A stretch of 64,000 nt of DNA, from contig CAJTLC010000011.1 of assembly GCA_910576995.1 (NCBI GenBank), forward strand, positions 48,439-112,438. The letters run 5' to 3'. Positions 49,671 through 59,189 of this stretch are shown piece by piece; the first letter of the stretch is position 1, and each line of letters begins with the position of its first letter. The translations under genes and the position numbers were made by a program. The stretch is from an uncultured Ruminococcus sp. Lineage in GTDB: Bacteria > Bacillota > Clostridia > Oscillospirales > Ruminococcaceae. The notes under the pieces are model-generated. The model searched no databases. It was not told where the DNA came from and was given only the letters and a program-made list of their open reading frames with translations.

Positions 49671-52184
49671 ATGAATAAACATTTACGATACACAAATTAC
49701 ACGAAAGAGAAATATCTGACGGCGTTTCTGCTTGGATTTTTCACGCTTTTTTTGGGGATTCTGCCCGTAATGGTCTGCGATCGCGGCTATTTCATTTACT
49801 ACGGCGATTTCAATGCCCAGCAGATTCCATTTTATAATCTCGCCAACGACGCCGTGCGTTCCGGACAATTCGGCTGGAACTGGTTCACCGATCTCGGCTC
49901 AGATCTGCTGACGTCGTATTCGTTCTACCTCATCGGCAGCCCATTTTTTTGGCTGAGTACCGTCATTCCGCGCTTTCTGGTATCATATTCGATACCGTTT
50001 CTGCTCGCGCTGAAACATGGTTTTGCTTCGCTTACCGCATACATTTACATAAGGCGATTCGTTCGCGGAAAAGAAGCCGCTCTTACTGGCGCGCTGCTCT
50101 ACTCTTTTTCGGGATTTCAGCTTTTCAACATTTTCTTCAATCATTTTCAGGACGTTACGGCGTTTTTCCCGTTAATGCTCATCGCCATGGAGGAAAACAT
50201 CAACAACCGCCGAAGAGGCTGGTTTGCGGTTATCGTCGCGGTAATGGCGGCTATGAATTACTATTTCTTCACGGGACAAGTAGTTTTTTTACTGCTTTAT
50301 TTCTTCATGCGCCTGCCCTGCCGCGATTTTCATGCAAACTGGAAAAAATTCTTCGGACTGCTGCTCGAAGCTGTTCTTGGCGGAGCGATCGCAGGATTCA
50401 TTCTTCTGCCGTCGGCTCTGGCAATTCTGGGGAATTACCGCGTAAACGAACGGCTTTACGGCGAAAACTGGATATTATTCCGCGAACCTTCAAGAGTTAT
50501 ACGCATAATTCAAACGTTCTTCCTGCCGTCCGACGTTCCCGCAAGACCGAATCTTTTCAAAAGCGACGGCTCGAAATGGTCGTCAGTCGGAGGATACTTC
50601 CCATTATTCTCAATGCTCGGCGTTATAACGTTCATGCGCACGCGCAAAAAGCACTGGGCGGTACGCCTTTCGGGAATCTGCATTCTCTGCTCGTTCATCC
50701 CCATACTCAACAGCGCGTTTTATACGTTTAACGCCTCATATTACGCTCGCTGGTTCTATATGCCGATACTGATCTTTGCCATGATGACCGCCCAGACTCT
50801 TGACGACGACAATGCAGATTTCAAACCTGCCTTTAAAGTAACTGCCGCCGTTATGATTGCATTTGGCTTGATGTCCTTTATTCCCGAAAAGAAGGACGAC
50901 AAGATCAGTTGGCTCACTTTCCCCTTTGATTTCCCGTATTTCTGGCTCACATTCGGAATTGCAGCAGCATTTCTGATATACGCTGCATATATAATCCGCC
51001 GCAAAAATAGTGGTCGAACTTATGGAAATCTGATGATCTACAGCACAGCTGCGGCAAGCTTGATATGTATTCTTGCGACAGTCATCTACGGCGCGGTAAC
51101 TCCCGCAGCAGCAGGAAAGTACATCGACGCCGGTATAAACGGAAAAGAAGGCGTTTATGAAGAAGTCTCCGATGATAATTTCTTTCGCGTGGATGTTTCC
51201 GAAAATTATGACAATTACCCGATGCTCTGGGGACTTCCCAGTATGAGGGCGTTTCAGAGCGTTGTCAGCACTTCGATCATGGAATTTTACGATTCTATAG
51301 GCGTTCAGCGCGACGTTGCTTCACGCCCCGATATAAGTCACTACACTCTGCGGAGCTTGCTTTCGGTTAAATATTATTACCGTGAGAAAGTTGATGGCTA
51401 CACATATCAGGAACTTCTTGAAAAAGAAGTGAACGGAGAAACTCTCCCCGACAGCAGCGAGACAAGCGACAAAAACGGAATACGGGCGTCGCGCGTCAAT
51501 ATTACCGAAAAATTGCCCGGATTTGAATATCTGACTTCCAACGACCATTTTGAAATTTACGAAAATACGCTGTATATCCCCATGGGATTTGGCTATGATA
51601 AATACATTTCGGAAGAGACGGCAGAAGAACTTTCAAAAACCAACCGCGAACGCTCACTGATAAATACCCTTGTACTTTCCAATGAGCAGATCGAAAAATA
51701 TTCCGATATATTGACCGAAGAGCCGCTGAATTCAAGAGGATTCACTTTTTCGGATTATGAAAATGCCTGCCGCGAAAAACAGCAAAACTGCTCCGATTCG
51801 TTCGTTTACGATTCTCACAGATTCGAAGCGTCGATCAGCCTTGAAAAGCCTGAGCTGGTATTTTTCAGCGTTCCCTACAGCGAGGGCTGGACTGCCGAAG
51901 TAAACGGCGAACCCGTTGACGTTGAAAAAGTTTCATACGGATTTATGGCTGTTAGAGCGGAAAAGGGCGCGAATATCATCACTTTTCGCTATAAAACACC
52001 CGGATTCCAAACAGGTCTGTATATTTCCGCAGTTTCCCTGCTGCTTCTCATTGCATATCTTGCCATAATGAGATATTTCGATAAAAAGCATATTAAAAAC
52101 GGTCTTTCCCATTATTACGACTATGATTCCTGCCAAAAAATATCGGCAGCTGAAATCTACAGCCGCAGCTTTCATAAAAATTAA
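49671..52184 (+). CDS. YfhO-family multipass membrane protein
   Basis: 837 residues from ATG 49671 (TTGGAGG upstream). About 12-14 predicted membrane helices in the first 470 residues, a large extracytoplasmic domain (about 475-790), and a final helix (LYISAVSLLLLIAYLAIM). Family segments: YYGDFNAQQIPFYNLANDAV and late SVPYSEGWTAEVNGEPVDVE. YfhO (GT-C fold) is implicated in glycosylating lipoteichoic acid or other wall polymers in Firmicutes. The substrate here is unknown. Confidence 0.85.
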   Translation: MNKHLRYTNYTKEKYLTAFLLGFFTLFLGILPVMVCDRGYFIYYGDFNAQQIPFYNLANDAVRSGQFGWNWFTDLGSDLLTSYSFYLIGSPFFWLSTVIPRFLVSYSIPFLLALKHGFASLTAYIYIRRFVRGKEAALTGALLYSFSGFQLFNIFFNHFQDVTAFFPLMLIAMEENINNRRRGWFAVIVAVMAAMNYYFFTGQVVFLLLYFFMRLPCRDFHANWKKFFGLLLEAVLGGAIAGFILLPSALAILGNYRVNERLYGENWILFREPSRVIRIIQTFFLPSDVPARPNLFKSDGSKWSSVGGYFPLFSMLGVITFMRTRKKHWAVRLSGICILCSFIPILNSAFYTFNASYYARWFYMPILIFAMMTAQTLDDDNADFKPAFKVTAAVMIAFGLMSFIPEKKDDKISWLTFPFDFPYFWLTFGIAAAFLIYAAYIIRRKNSGRTYGNLMIYSTAAASLICILATVIYGAVTPAAAGKYIDAGINGKEGVYEEVSDDNFFRVDVSENYDNYPMLWGLPSMRAFQSVVSTSIMEFYDSIGVQRDVASRPDISHYTLRSLLSVKYYYREKVDGYTYQELLEKEVNGETLPDSSETSDKNGIRASRVNITEKLPGFEYLTSNDHFEIYENTLYIPMGFGYDKYISEETAEELSKTNRERSLINTLVLSNEQIEKYSDILTEEPLNSRGFTFSDYENACREKQQNCSDSFVYDSHRFEASISLEKPELVFFSVPYSEGWTAEVNGEPVDVEKVSYGFMAVRAEKGANIITFRYKTPGFQTGLYISAVSLLLLIAYLAIMRYFDKKHIKNGLSHYYDYDSCQKISAAEIYSRSFHKN

Positions 52185-52277
52185 TAAATACTAAATGAAT
52201 TTCAGTCAAATATTTGTTGTATTTGACAATAGTTTGGGAATTGTAACCAATTAGTAACTATTTATTCTGAAAATTAC

Positions 52278-52306
52278 TTGTAACTTCGATTGAAAAATGT
52301 TATAAT
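52278..52306 (+). promoter_or_regulatory. Promoter of the gene at 52380
   Basis: TTGTAA (52278-52283), 17 bases, TATAAT (52301-52306), 74 bases before the ATG. Confidence 0.68.
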
Positions 52307-52379
52307 GTAATTATGTATGATAATTACATGAAGACAATAATGATTTCTTGACATTTTTATTGATTTATCGGAGGTTAAA

Positions 52380-53612
52380 ATGAAAGCATTCTTCGCTAAT
52401 ATCTGGACCAAACGTTTTGTGTCCTTAATTGCGGCGCTGTATACCGTCGGCGTCTGCTTACTTGCATATTATTCAATTTTTTTCACCATAAGCGTTCACG
52501 ACAAAGTTTCGCTTTGTCTCGTAGTCTCGGCAATTTCTGTGATCGGACTTGTCCTGATGCTCTACACCCGACAGCAAATTCTTACCAGAATATCGAGTTT
52601 TGTCATACTTACCGCAATGCTGCCCGTGGTACTGCTGTATTTCAGCGAAAAAGAACTGCTTATCCCGATCATTATTACGGGCGTAATGATACTTCTGCTT
52701 TCGGGAGCGGGTGAAGGCACGAAAACCCTTATCGGCACGATCATCCTGCTTTTGTATATCTTCGCTGCGCTTGGATTTTTCCTGTTCAATTCATTTTTCG
52801 TTACCCATGCAAAAACTGAAGTTATCAAAACAGATCTTTCGCCATCGGGTAAATACCGCTATTCGATAGTAAATACAGAAGACACTTCCGGCGGCAGCAC
52901 AGCTGTTTATATCGAGCCGAATTATGCTGAAGTTCATTTTCCTTTTGTTACGTTTACGCTTAAAAATATGCGGCATATCGTTTATCTTGAACGCCCTATC
53001 GCAGAATCTGTCGAGTTGGAGTGGACAACTCAGGCTCGTCAGGAAATTACAGAACAGCTCAACGGAATTTCCGATAATATCGAAATAGCTCTTACCGACA
53101 AGGAACATGAAGAATTTGGACGCACGACCGACAGCCGTCTCCAGATAGCCAACGTCAATGTTTACACGCTGTTTGAAGCAGGCAAGACCGCTTCTGATGT
53201 CGACCCGTTCAAACTCGATACGCTCGACGAGAAGCAGCTTGCGGTATTTGATATCGGCAAAGACAGCGCAGGCGGTTATTATGTTCTCGAACCTACCGCC
53301 GAGCTTTGCGAATATGTAAATAAATCGTTGGGCGATACCGTTTATCTCAGCGAACTTGACGCCAAGGGCAGAGATATTTTCAACAATTCACACCTTGACG
53401 AATTCGGATATACGCTTTACGATCTTCAGAAAAGCAGCTATGTAAATCTCAGCGAACTTAACGACGAACAGCTTGCATATCTCGGAGTTTCGGAATCGGG
53501 CGATGTTCTTACACTGAACGGAAAAACTGTATTCCGCTATTACGTTGCCGAAATCGAAGATTATTTCGACGTAGATTCAAGAAAACTTTCTTTCGACCTG
53601 CTTAATTCTTAA
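52380..53612 (+). CDS. Membrane protein of unknown function with C-terminal repeats
   Basis: 410 residues; no family is recognised. Four or five membrane helices (about 13-36, 43-61, 71-88, 93-109, 117-140), then a soluble region of 270 residues. Within it three stretches resemble each other: 278-291 (KLDTLDEKQLAVFD), 323-345 (LSELDAKGRDIF), and 356-371 (NLSELNDEQLAYLGV). The soluble part carries no catalytic motif that can be named. AGGTTAAA-type ribosome binding site (CGGAGG) precedes the ATG. It lies between yfhO and a SpoIIQ-like protein, all on the plus strand with separate promoters. Confidence 0.7.
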   Translation: MKAFFANIWTKRFVSLIAALYTVGVCLLAYYSIFFTISVHDKVSLCLVVSAISVIGLVLMLYTRQQILTRISSFVILTAMLPVVLLYFSEKELLIPIIITGVMILLLSGAGEGTKTLIGTIILLLYIFAALGFFLFNSFFVTHAKTEVIKTDLSPSGKYRYSIVNTEDTSGGSTAVYIEPNYAEVHFPFVTFTLKNMRHIVYLERPIAESVELEWTTQARQEITEQLNGISDNIEIALTDKEHEEFGRTTDSRLQIANVNVYTLFEAGKTASDVDPFKLDTLDEKQLAVFDIGKDSAGGYYVLEPTAELCEYVNKSLGDTVYLSELDAKGRDIFNNSHLDEFGYTLYDLQKSSYVNLSELNDEQLAYLGVSESGDVLTLNGKTVFRYYVAEIEDYFDVDSRKLSFDLLNS

Positions 53613-53648
53613 TTTATACTTCTATTAGGGTGTGTTGTACAATAAATT

Positions 53649-53676
53649 TTGACCCAGAGATAGCGCGATTTACAAT
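53649..53676 (+). promoter_or_regulatory. Possible promoter of the M23 peptidase gene
   Basis: TTGACC (53649-53654), 16 bases, TACAAT (53671-53676), 62 bases before the GTG start. Confidence 0.55.
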
Positions 53677-53708
53677 AATGGAAAGTACATGTATAATTTT
53701 CAAAAATC

Positions 53709-53727
53709 CGTCAACAATACTGACGGA
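53709..53727 (+). promoter_or_regulatory. Hairpin overlapping the M23 gene ribosome binding site
   Basis: CCGTCA (53709-53714) and TGACGG (53722-53727, approximate) pair perfectly around a 7-base loop; the right arm runs into CGGAGG. The structure would partly mask translation initiation at the GTG start. No binding factor is known. Confidence 0.45.
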
Positions 53728-53737
53728 GGTGTTATAC

Positions 53738-54523
53738 GTGAAAAAAATATCTGAAAGAAAAAAAGGTTCAAAAGGATTTTACGCTGCATTGGGCATAAGC
53801 GCGGTAATGATCGGCTCAGCCTGCTACTTTGCTTATGATCAGGGCGAAAAACTCACAGAAAAATTCACTGCGGAAAACAGTGTTTCCACTCCTGAAGCCG
53901 CCGTGGACAGACAGGTAAAAAATATACCGAAAAATACCACGCCCGCTTACAAATCCACAACTCCGACAGTCACAAGAGCAGTAACTACTGCGCCTATGGC
54001 TGAAACGGCTCCGCCAATGGCTACGATTCCAGCAGCCGACATCGTGACTGAAAACGTCGAATCCGTCAATACCGAAAACGATTCCGCTCCGGCAGGCGTT
54101 ACGAAAATGGAAAACGTGAAAGCTCCGCTCGGCGATATGAGCGAGGTCGTCGGCATATTCAGCGGCGGCGATCTGGTGAAAAGTCCTACTACGGGTTCTT
54201 GGCAGACTCATAACGGCACAGATATAGCGGCAGAAGTCGGCGCGGAAGTTTACGCGGTCTCCAACGGCGAAATTTCCGAAATCACTGACGATCCCGTATG
54301 GGGCGTGACCGTCACGCTCAACCATCACAACGGATTTACAACGAGATACTGCGGATTATCTCGTGGACTTAATGTGCAGGAGGGCGACAATCTTCTAAGC
54401 GGAGATCTTATCGGAACTGTCGGAAATACAGCCGACATCGAAAGTTCGCTCGATCCGCATCTGCATATTGAAATTCTCCATAACGGAAGTTATATAGATC
54501 CGATGTCAGAACTTTTAAAATAA
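53738..54523 (+). CDS. SpoIIQ-like M23 (LytM) metallopeptidase, membrane anchored
   Basis: 261 residues from GTG 53738, with CGGAGG 8 bases upstream. Short basic head, one membrane helix (about 13-33), Thr/Pro-rich spacer (50-130), and a C-terminal LytM domain (about 137-261). Zinc ligands seem complete: H158 and D162 (THNGTDIAA), H243 in HLHIEI, with H241. FSGGDLVKSPTTGSWQTHNG matches the SpoIIQ subgroup. Clostridial SpoIIQ keeps zinc activity; a general cell-wall role is the alternative. A hairpin (CCGTCA-ACAATAC-TGACGG) covers the first bases of the ribosome binding site. Confidence 0.83.
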   Translation: MKKISERKKGSKGFYAALGISAVMIGSACYFAYDQGEKLTEKFTAENSVSTPEAAVDRQVKNIPKNTTPAYKSTTPTVTRAVTTAPMAETAPPMATIPAADIVTENVESVNTENDSAPAGVTKMENVKAPLGDMSEVVGIFSGGDLVKSPTTGSWQTHNGTDIAAEVGAEVYAVSNGEISEITDDPVWGVTVTLNHHNGFTTRYCGLSRGLNVQEGDNLLSGDLIGTVGNTADIESSLDPHLHIEILHNGSYIDPMSELLK

Positions 54524-54569
54524 TTGCAAAAACCCCCGATTTTTCGGGGTATACATAAGAGGTACATAT

Positions 54570-55418
54570 ATGAACGACGAAATTCGCCGAATAACCGAGC
54601 GAGCGGAATTAAGCCTGCGAAAAAAATTCAAGAAAAGCATATGGTGTAAATTCACAAAGGGAATCAATGAATACGATCTCGTCAGCCCTCACGATAAAAT
54701 CGCCGTTTGCATTTCGGGCGGCAAGGATTCAATGATCATGGCGAAACTTTTTCAGGAATTGAAACGCCATGATAAATTTCCGTTCGAAGTGGAATTCATT
54801 GTGATGGATCCAGGTTATAATGCGGATAACCGCCGAAAAATAGAAGAAAACGCTCGAAATCTTTCTGTTCCGATAAATATATTCGAATCGGATATTTTCG
54901 GCTCGGTGGAGCATATTGAGAAGAACCCCTGCTATATCTGCGCTCGTATGCGCCGCGGTTATCTCTACAGCAAGGCAAGGGAACTCGGCTGTAACAAGAT
55001 CGCTCTCGGACATCATTTCGACGATGTTATCGAGACGATACTTATGGGAATGCTATACGGCGGTCAGGTTCAAACCATGATGCCTAAGCTTTACAGCACA
55101 AATTTTGAAGGACTGGAATTAATTCGTCCCATGTATCTCGTGCGCGAAGCCGATATCAAGCATTGGTGCAGCTATAATGAACTGCAATTTATCCAATGCG
55201 CCTGCCGATTTACAGAAACTTGCTCTGATATCGGCGCGGACGGTCATTCGGTCTCAAAGCGCATGGAAACCAAAAATCTTATTGCGGAACTGAAAAAAAT
55301 TAATCCGCAGGTGGAGAAAAATATATTCCGCAGCGTCGAAAATGTGAATTTAAGCACAATAATCGCCTATAAGGACAAAAACGGAGTTCACAATTTTCTT
55401 GATACATATAATAATTAG
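54570..55418 (+). CDS. TtcA-like PP-loop tRNA thiolase
   Basis: 282 residues. PP-loop motif SGGKDS at 49-54, Cys pair C121/C124 in NPCYICARMRRG, GHHFDDVIETILMGMLYGG, and C210/C212 in QCACRFTETC. The Cys set fits a 4Fe-4S-bearing tRNA 2-thiocytidine synthetase (TtcA) or near relative. It differs somewhat from E. coli TtcA in length, so the exact tRNA position is not claimed. The stop codon TAG is formed by the first bases of palindromic element B. Confidence 0.86.
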   Translation: MNDEIRRITERAELSLRKKFKKSIWCKFTKGINEYDLVSPHDKIAVCISGGKDSMIMAKLFQELKRHDKFPFEVEFIVMDPGYNADNRRKIEENARNLSVPINIFESDIFGSVEHIEKNPCYICARMRRGYLYSKARELGCNKIALGHHFDDVIETILMGMLYGGQVQTMMPKLYSTNFEGLELIRPMYLVREADIKHWCSYNELQFIQCACRFTETCSDIGADGHSVSKRMETKNLIAELKKINPQVEKNIFRSVENVNLSTIIAYKDKNGVHNFLDTYNN

Positions 55419-55581
55419 AGCGTGTTCACATAAAATAAATGTGCGGATTTTCGAGCATAATTTTGGCGAATACAAGGCGAAAATATGTAGGCGGGCTGAC
55501 GCCCGTCAAATATTTTCAACGCAGTAGTCGCCAAAATTTGCCGAAAAGACGTGCATTTTATTTTTATGTGAACACGCTCTA
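55416..55581. repeat. TA-flanked palindromic element, copy B
   Basis: 166 bp, the same length as copy A and differing at four bases. Two of these differences are paired: inner arms TTTTGGCGA / TCGCCAAAA here against TTTTGACGA / TCGTCAAAA in A. Left end TA-GAGCG supplies the stop codon of the TtcA-like gene. It is at a convergent junction, followed by a terminator. Confidence 0.88.
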
Positions 55582-55620
55582 AAACTGTACCGACAGATAT
55601 TTCTGCCGATACAGTTTTTT
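55581..55620. terminator. Bidirectional terminator after element B
   Basis: AAAACTGTACCGACAGA pairs with TCTGCCGATACAGTTTT (one mismatch in the centre) and ends in TTTTTTT. It separates the plus-strand TtcA-like gene from the minus-strand mrdA. Confidence 0.8.
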
Positions 55621-55639
55621 TCAAGTAGGGATGACTATA

Positions 55640-57754
55640 TTAATCACGCGCCGCAGTTGTGGTAGTATCTGCCTTTGTTGAAGCCGTCGTCGTGCTTCCG
55701 GTTGTTGTGGTGGTCGTAGTTGTTGGCGCAGTTGTGCCGTTGCGAGTTTCAGGGGGAAGTTCAGCAGTCGGCTTCGAACCGTTTAATCCGTAACACTCCT
55801 GATAAGCCTCGATAATTCCCCGAATCATATACTTCGAATACTCGCCGCCCTCGATAACTCCTGCAAAAGCGATCTCCGGATCATCGGCAGGCGCAAATCC
55901 GATAAATACAGAATTCTGCTTGCTCTTATCATTTATATCGGTCTGCGGAGTACCGGTCTTTATAGCAACGCTGAATCCCAGATTGCCCAGCGAATAAGGT
56001 GAGGGAACATTCCGCGCCGCATCCTCCATACCGCCGATAATGTAATCATAAACATAGTCGTTATTCAACTCGATCTTTCCTGCAACGGTCGGCTTCGTCT
56101 TTTCGACAAGCTCGTCAGTTCCGTAGGTATACAAACTGTCAACCAGATACGGCTTATATCTTACGCCGCGGTTAGCTATCGTACAAGCTACCGACGCCAG
56201 TTGAAGAGGCGTAATACCGTAGTCCTGGTTACCGATACCCGCCTGAATTACGTGACCGATATACCACTGCTCGCCGCGTTCTTCAAACGTCTCTGGATTG
56301 CAGAGGAATCCGGCGGCGTCTCCCGTTTCCAGACCGAGACTTGAACCCAGTCCGTAAAGTTCGGCGTATTTTGTGATATTGTCAATTCCCAACTGACGCG
56401 AAACTTCATAAAAATAAATATTGCAGGAAACTTCTATAGCGCGTCTTGCTGAAATTGCGCCGTGATTGCCTGTACATTGAAATTTACCGCCGTAAAATTC
56501 GTAATACTGATTGCACACAAAAGACGTGTAGCCGTCGACAACGCCCTCATTCAACCCTGCGGTCGCCGTGATGGTCTTAAATGTCGATCCGGGCAGATAC
56601 AGACCCTGCGTACAGCGATTGAACATTGGCGAATTATCTTCCTTTTCAAGCTTTTCGTAATTTTCCACGAAATCCTTAAGATTATAAGTCGGCGCGCAGG
56701 CTTCTCCGCGAACCGCTCCGGTTTTTGCGTCAAGGACGACCAACGCGCCCTTTTCAACTTTCTTGCCGCCGTAATATCCGAAATTTTTCAGAAAATTATC
56801 AAGAACGCCCTGCAATTTAACCTGAAACGCACCGTCAACAGTAAGCTTCACGGTTTCTCCGGGAACGATCTCCTCAACAGTTTTTATGTCCACGATTGAA
56901 TCATTAAGGATCGTCACTTCCTCCTTGCCGCTTACTCCGCGGAGTTCGCTTTCCATCGCCTTTTCGATTCCGCTTCTGCCGACATTATCATTCATGGCAT
57001 AGCCTTTTTCCTTGAGTTCATCGTAATCCTCGGCATAGATTGGACCTATAGTACCTATCTCATGCGGAAGAATATCTCCGCGCATAATAACTCTCTGAGC
57101 GGAATTTACCGCTTCGATACCGCGGAATATGCTGCCGAGCTCCTTCATTTTTATTACAGTATCATGATCGACGTCCTCCGCAAGAACAAGATCGACGCTG
57201 TATGAAAAATCATTGGCAAGCATGGTATACCGCATTCCTGCGATAAGACGCTTTTCAAGAGGAGTGTAGATATCCGATATCTCGTAATCGGATATTATTT
57301 TATCAATACAGTTCTCGGCGGTAGCATAAACATTAAGGTTGAGCAGTTCCGTAACTTCGGAAACGTCGTCTTCGGTAAATTCATAAGGCTCGTTTACCGT
57401 GATAGGAAGCGCTTCCGGAAAAGCATAACCGCATTCCTGTAACTTATTGCAAATTTCATACAAAACGTTATTTCCCTCTTTCAGATCATCGGGGAAAAAC
57501 GCTTTCTGCATTACAAGATCGCAGCGAGTATCGTTTCCTATTAGAACATTGCCGTTGTAGTCAAGGATCTCTCCTCGTGTAGGCTTGATTTTTCGTGTGA
57601 ATGTATATGCGCCGCTTTCATATTTCGGCGACGCCGCGATATTATCATCGCCAACTATCTGTAGTTTCATAAGCTTCGAGGAGGCAAGCGCTCCCAGAAG
57701 TATTACCAGAGAAACGATGATAATGGATTTAATTGTATCAGAAACTGATTTCAT
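55640..57754 (-). CDS. mrdA: Penicillin-binding protein 2 (elongation transpeptidase)
   Basis: 704 residues. One N-terminal helix (about 10-28), dimerisation domain, and transpeptidase with STFK (GSTFKTITATAGLNE), SCN (VSCNIYFYEVS) and KTGT (AIKTGTPQTDIND). The last ~45 residues are a Thr-rich tail (TTTTTTTTGSTTT) not usual for PBP2, likely wall-spanning or glycosylated. It works with RodA, not seen here. It ends the mreBCD-mrdA operon. Confidence 0.93.
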   Translation of the reverse strand: MKSVSDTIKSIIIVSLVILLGALASSKLMKLQIVGDDNIAASPKYESGAYTFTRKIKPTRGEILDYNGNVLIGNDTRCDLVMQKAFFPDDLKEGNNVLYEICNKLQECGYAFPEALPITVNEPYEFTEDDVSEVTELLNLNVYATAENCIDKIISDYEISDIYTPLEKRLIAGMRYTMLANDFSYSVDLVLAEDVDHDTVIKMKELGSIFRGIEAVNSAQRVIMRGDILPHEIGTIGPIYAEDYDELKEKGYAMNDNVGRSGIEKAMESELRGVSGKEEVTILNDSIVDIKTVEEIVPGETVKLTVDGAFQVKLQGVLDNFLKNFGYYGGKKVEKGALVVLDAKTGAVRGEACAPTYNLKDFVENYEKLEKEDNSPMFNRCTQGLYLPGSTFKTITATAGLNEGVVDGYTSFVCNQYYEFYGGKFQCTGNHGAISARRAIEVSCNIYFYEVSRQLGIDNITKYAELYGLGSSLGLETGDAAGFLCNPETFEERGEQWYIGHVIQAGIGNQDYGITPLQLASVACTIANRGVRYKPYLVDSLYTYGTDELVEKTKPTVAGKIELNNDYVYDYIIGGMEDAARNVPSPYSLGNLGFSVAIKTGTPQTDINDKSKQNSVFIGFAPADDPEIAFAGVIEGGEYSKYMIRGIIEAYQECYGLNGSKPTAELPPETRNGTTAPTTTTTTTTGSTTTASTKADTTTTAARD

Positions 57755-57766
57755 TCCATCGCCTCC

Positions 57767-58324
57767 TTAGCTTGTTTTTATGACGTCCTCAATAGTCAGA
57801 TGCGCCTTTGGCATGAGAAATTTATTTATGACCGCGAAAATTATATAGATAATTACAGCGGAGATCATAGTATATCCCCACACTTTCAGAGTCATGGTGT
57901 GGAAAATTCTCTCTACGTTTTCGTAATTCCACATTTTGTAGTAAAATTCGTAATCCAGCCTGCACTGCAAAAAGGCTGCGAGAGCTGTGATCCACAAATA
58001 ATTAAAAAAGCGTTTGCGGAAATAAAGTTCATATACCAACGAAATGGCAGCGCAGAATACAGCAAGAAGTACGGCATTATATCCAAATAATCTTTCGCAG
58101 GCTATATCTATCAAAAATCCGCAGAAAGCGCCCACAAATGCAGATACAAGCACATCGGCGTTAAGAGCTACGCAAACGGCTGTCGGTACAAGAACTACAG
58201 CTTTTGTCCACGTGCCGCAGGTCATGTAAATAAATCCCGCCATGACGATCAAGCCATATAAAAAAATTCGCAGCGTGGTTTTGAAATATAATATTCTTTT
58301 CTCACGGGTTGTCTTGAGACGCAT
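57767..58324 (-). CDS. mreD: Rod shape-determining protein MreD
   Basis: 185 residues with five or six hydrophobic segments (LFYGLIVMAG-like start to VIIYIIFAVINKFLM). The position between mreC and mrdA identifies it more than its sequence does. It overlaps the end of mreC by 23 bases, and its ribosome binding site AAGGAGG lies within mreC, so translation is coupled. Confidence 0.88.
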   Translation of the reverse strand: MRLKTTREKRILYFKTTLRIFLYGLIVMAGFIYMTCGTWTKAVVLVPTAVCVALNADVLVSAFVGAFCGFLIDIACERLFGYNAVLLAVFCAAISLVYELYFRKRFFNYLWITALAAFLQCRLDYEFYYKMWNYENVERIFHTMTLKVWGYTMISAVIIYIIFAVINKFLMPKAHLTIEDVIKTS

Positions 58325-59177
58325 CTAAAGCCTCCTTTTTTCCGTCAAAATCCATAATGACAAATACGGAGCTTAACCGCGTAATATCAGCGGCAGGCTC
58401 TATCTCGGCATAAGCCGTAAGACCGTTAGGATCGACGCCCATGCTTTTCACTGTCCCGATGACGTAATCTTTCGGAAACAGTCCGCTGCTTCCGGCGGTA
58501 ACAATAAGCGAATCCTCTTTCAGCTTATGATCAGGAGTAAGATGCGTAAGCTTGGTCTTTTTATTTTCCGCAGCGATTACAGAACCTTCAACGATACCAA
58601 AATCGGTATTTGTGTCGGAACATACTGCTGCAACCGAAAGATCTGGCGAAAGGATGGTACGCACGGTTGAGGTGTGCTGAGAAACGTCAATAGTGATTCC
58701 CACAACTCCCTCCGGAGTGATGACCGGGCTGTACGGTTCGATGCCGTCGGCATATCCTCTGTCGATCGTAAATCCCTTGAAAGGATCGTTCGCTACATAG
58801 CCCAGCACATCGGCAGGCTGCGAAAAAACGCTGTCAGGGTGTTCCTCCTTGATAACTACCAGTTTACGCAGTTCCTCGACCTCTGTTTTGAGATCGTCGT
58901 AATCGGTAAGCTGCTTATTAAGTTCGCCGACCTGCTTTTTCAGTTCCTGATTTTCCTCATAATAAGCGTCGGCATTTTCAATTCTGTCAACTGTTTTCTC
59001 AAGTTTCATCGAAACACTGTTTGATATAAAGCGAAACGGCTTTGTAACAGTATTTATAAACGACGCTCCGGAAAGCGAATAACCGCCTTTCGTTACGGCA
59101 TAGATCATAATTCCCACGAGAAAGGCGATAAAGGCAAGCAGTATCTTAAACCGTGTGCTTTTCAGAAATTCACGCAT
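58302..59177 (-). CDS. mreC: Rod shape-determining protein MreC
   Basis: 291 residues. One membrane helix near residue 10-30, coiled coil (about 65-105: YYEENQELKKQVGELNKQLT), then the beta-barrel domain (VVITPEGVVGI-like and late LIVTAGSSGLFPKDYVIGTV). It organises the elongation complex outside the membrane. Confidence 0.93.
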   Translation of the reverse strand: MREFLKSTRFKILLAFIAFLVGIMIYAVTKGGYSLSGASFINTVTKPFRFISNSVSMKLEKTVDRIENADAYYEENQELKKQVGELNKQLTDYDDLKTEVEELRKLVVIKEEHPDSVFSQPADVLGYVANDPFKGFTIDRGYADGIEPYSPVITPEGVVGITIDVSQHTSTVRTILSPDLSVAAVCSDTNTDFGIVEGSVIAAENKKTKLTHLTPDHKLKEDSLIVTAGSSGLFPKDYVIGTVKSMGVDPNGLTAYAEIEPAADITRLSSVFVIMDFDGKKEALDASQDNP

Positions 59178-59189
59178 TAAGCCGCCTCC

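Noticed and set aside
1323..55581. Repeats considered as a CRISPR array
   Set aside because: Copies are single, widely spaced and palindromic over their full length; there are no direct repeats with regular spacers and no cas genes.
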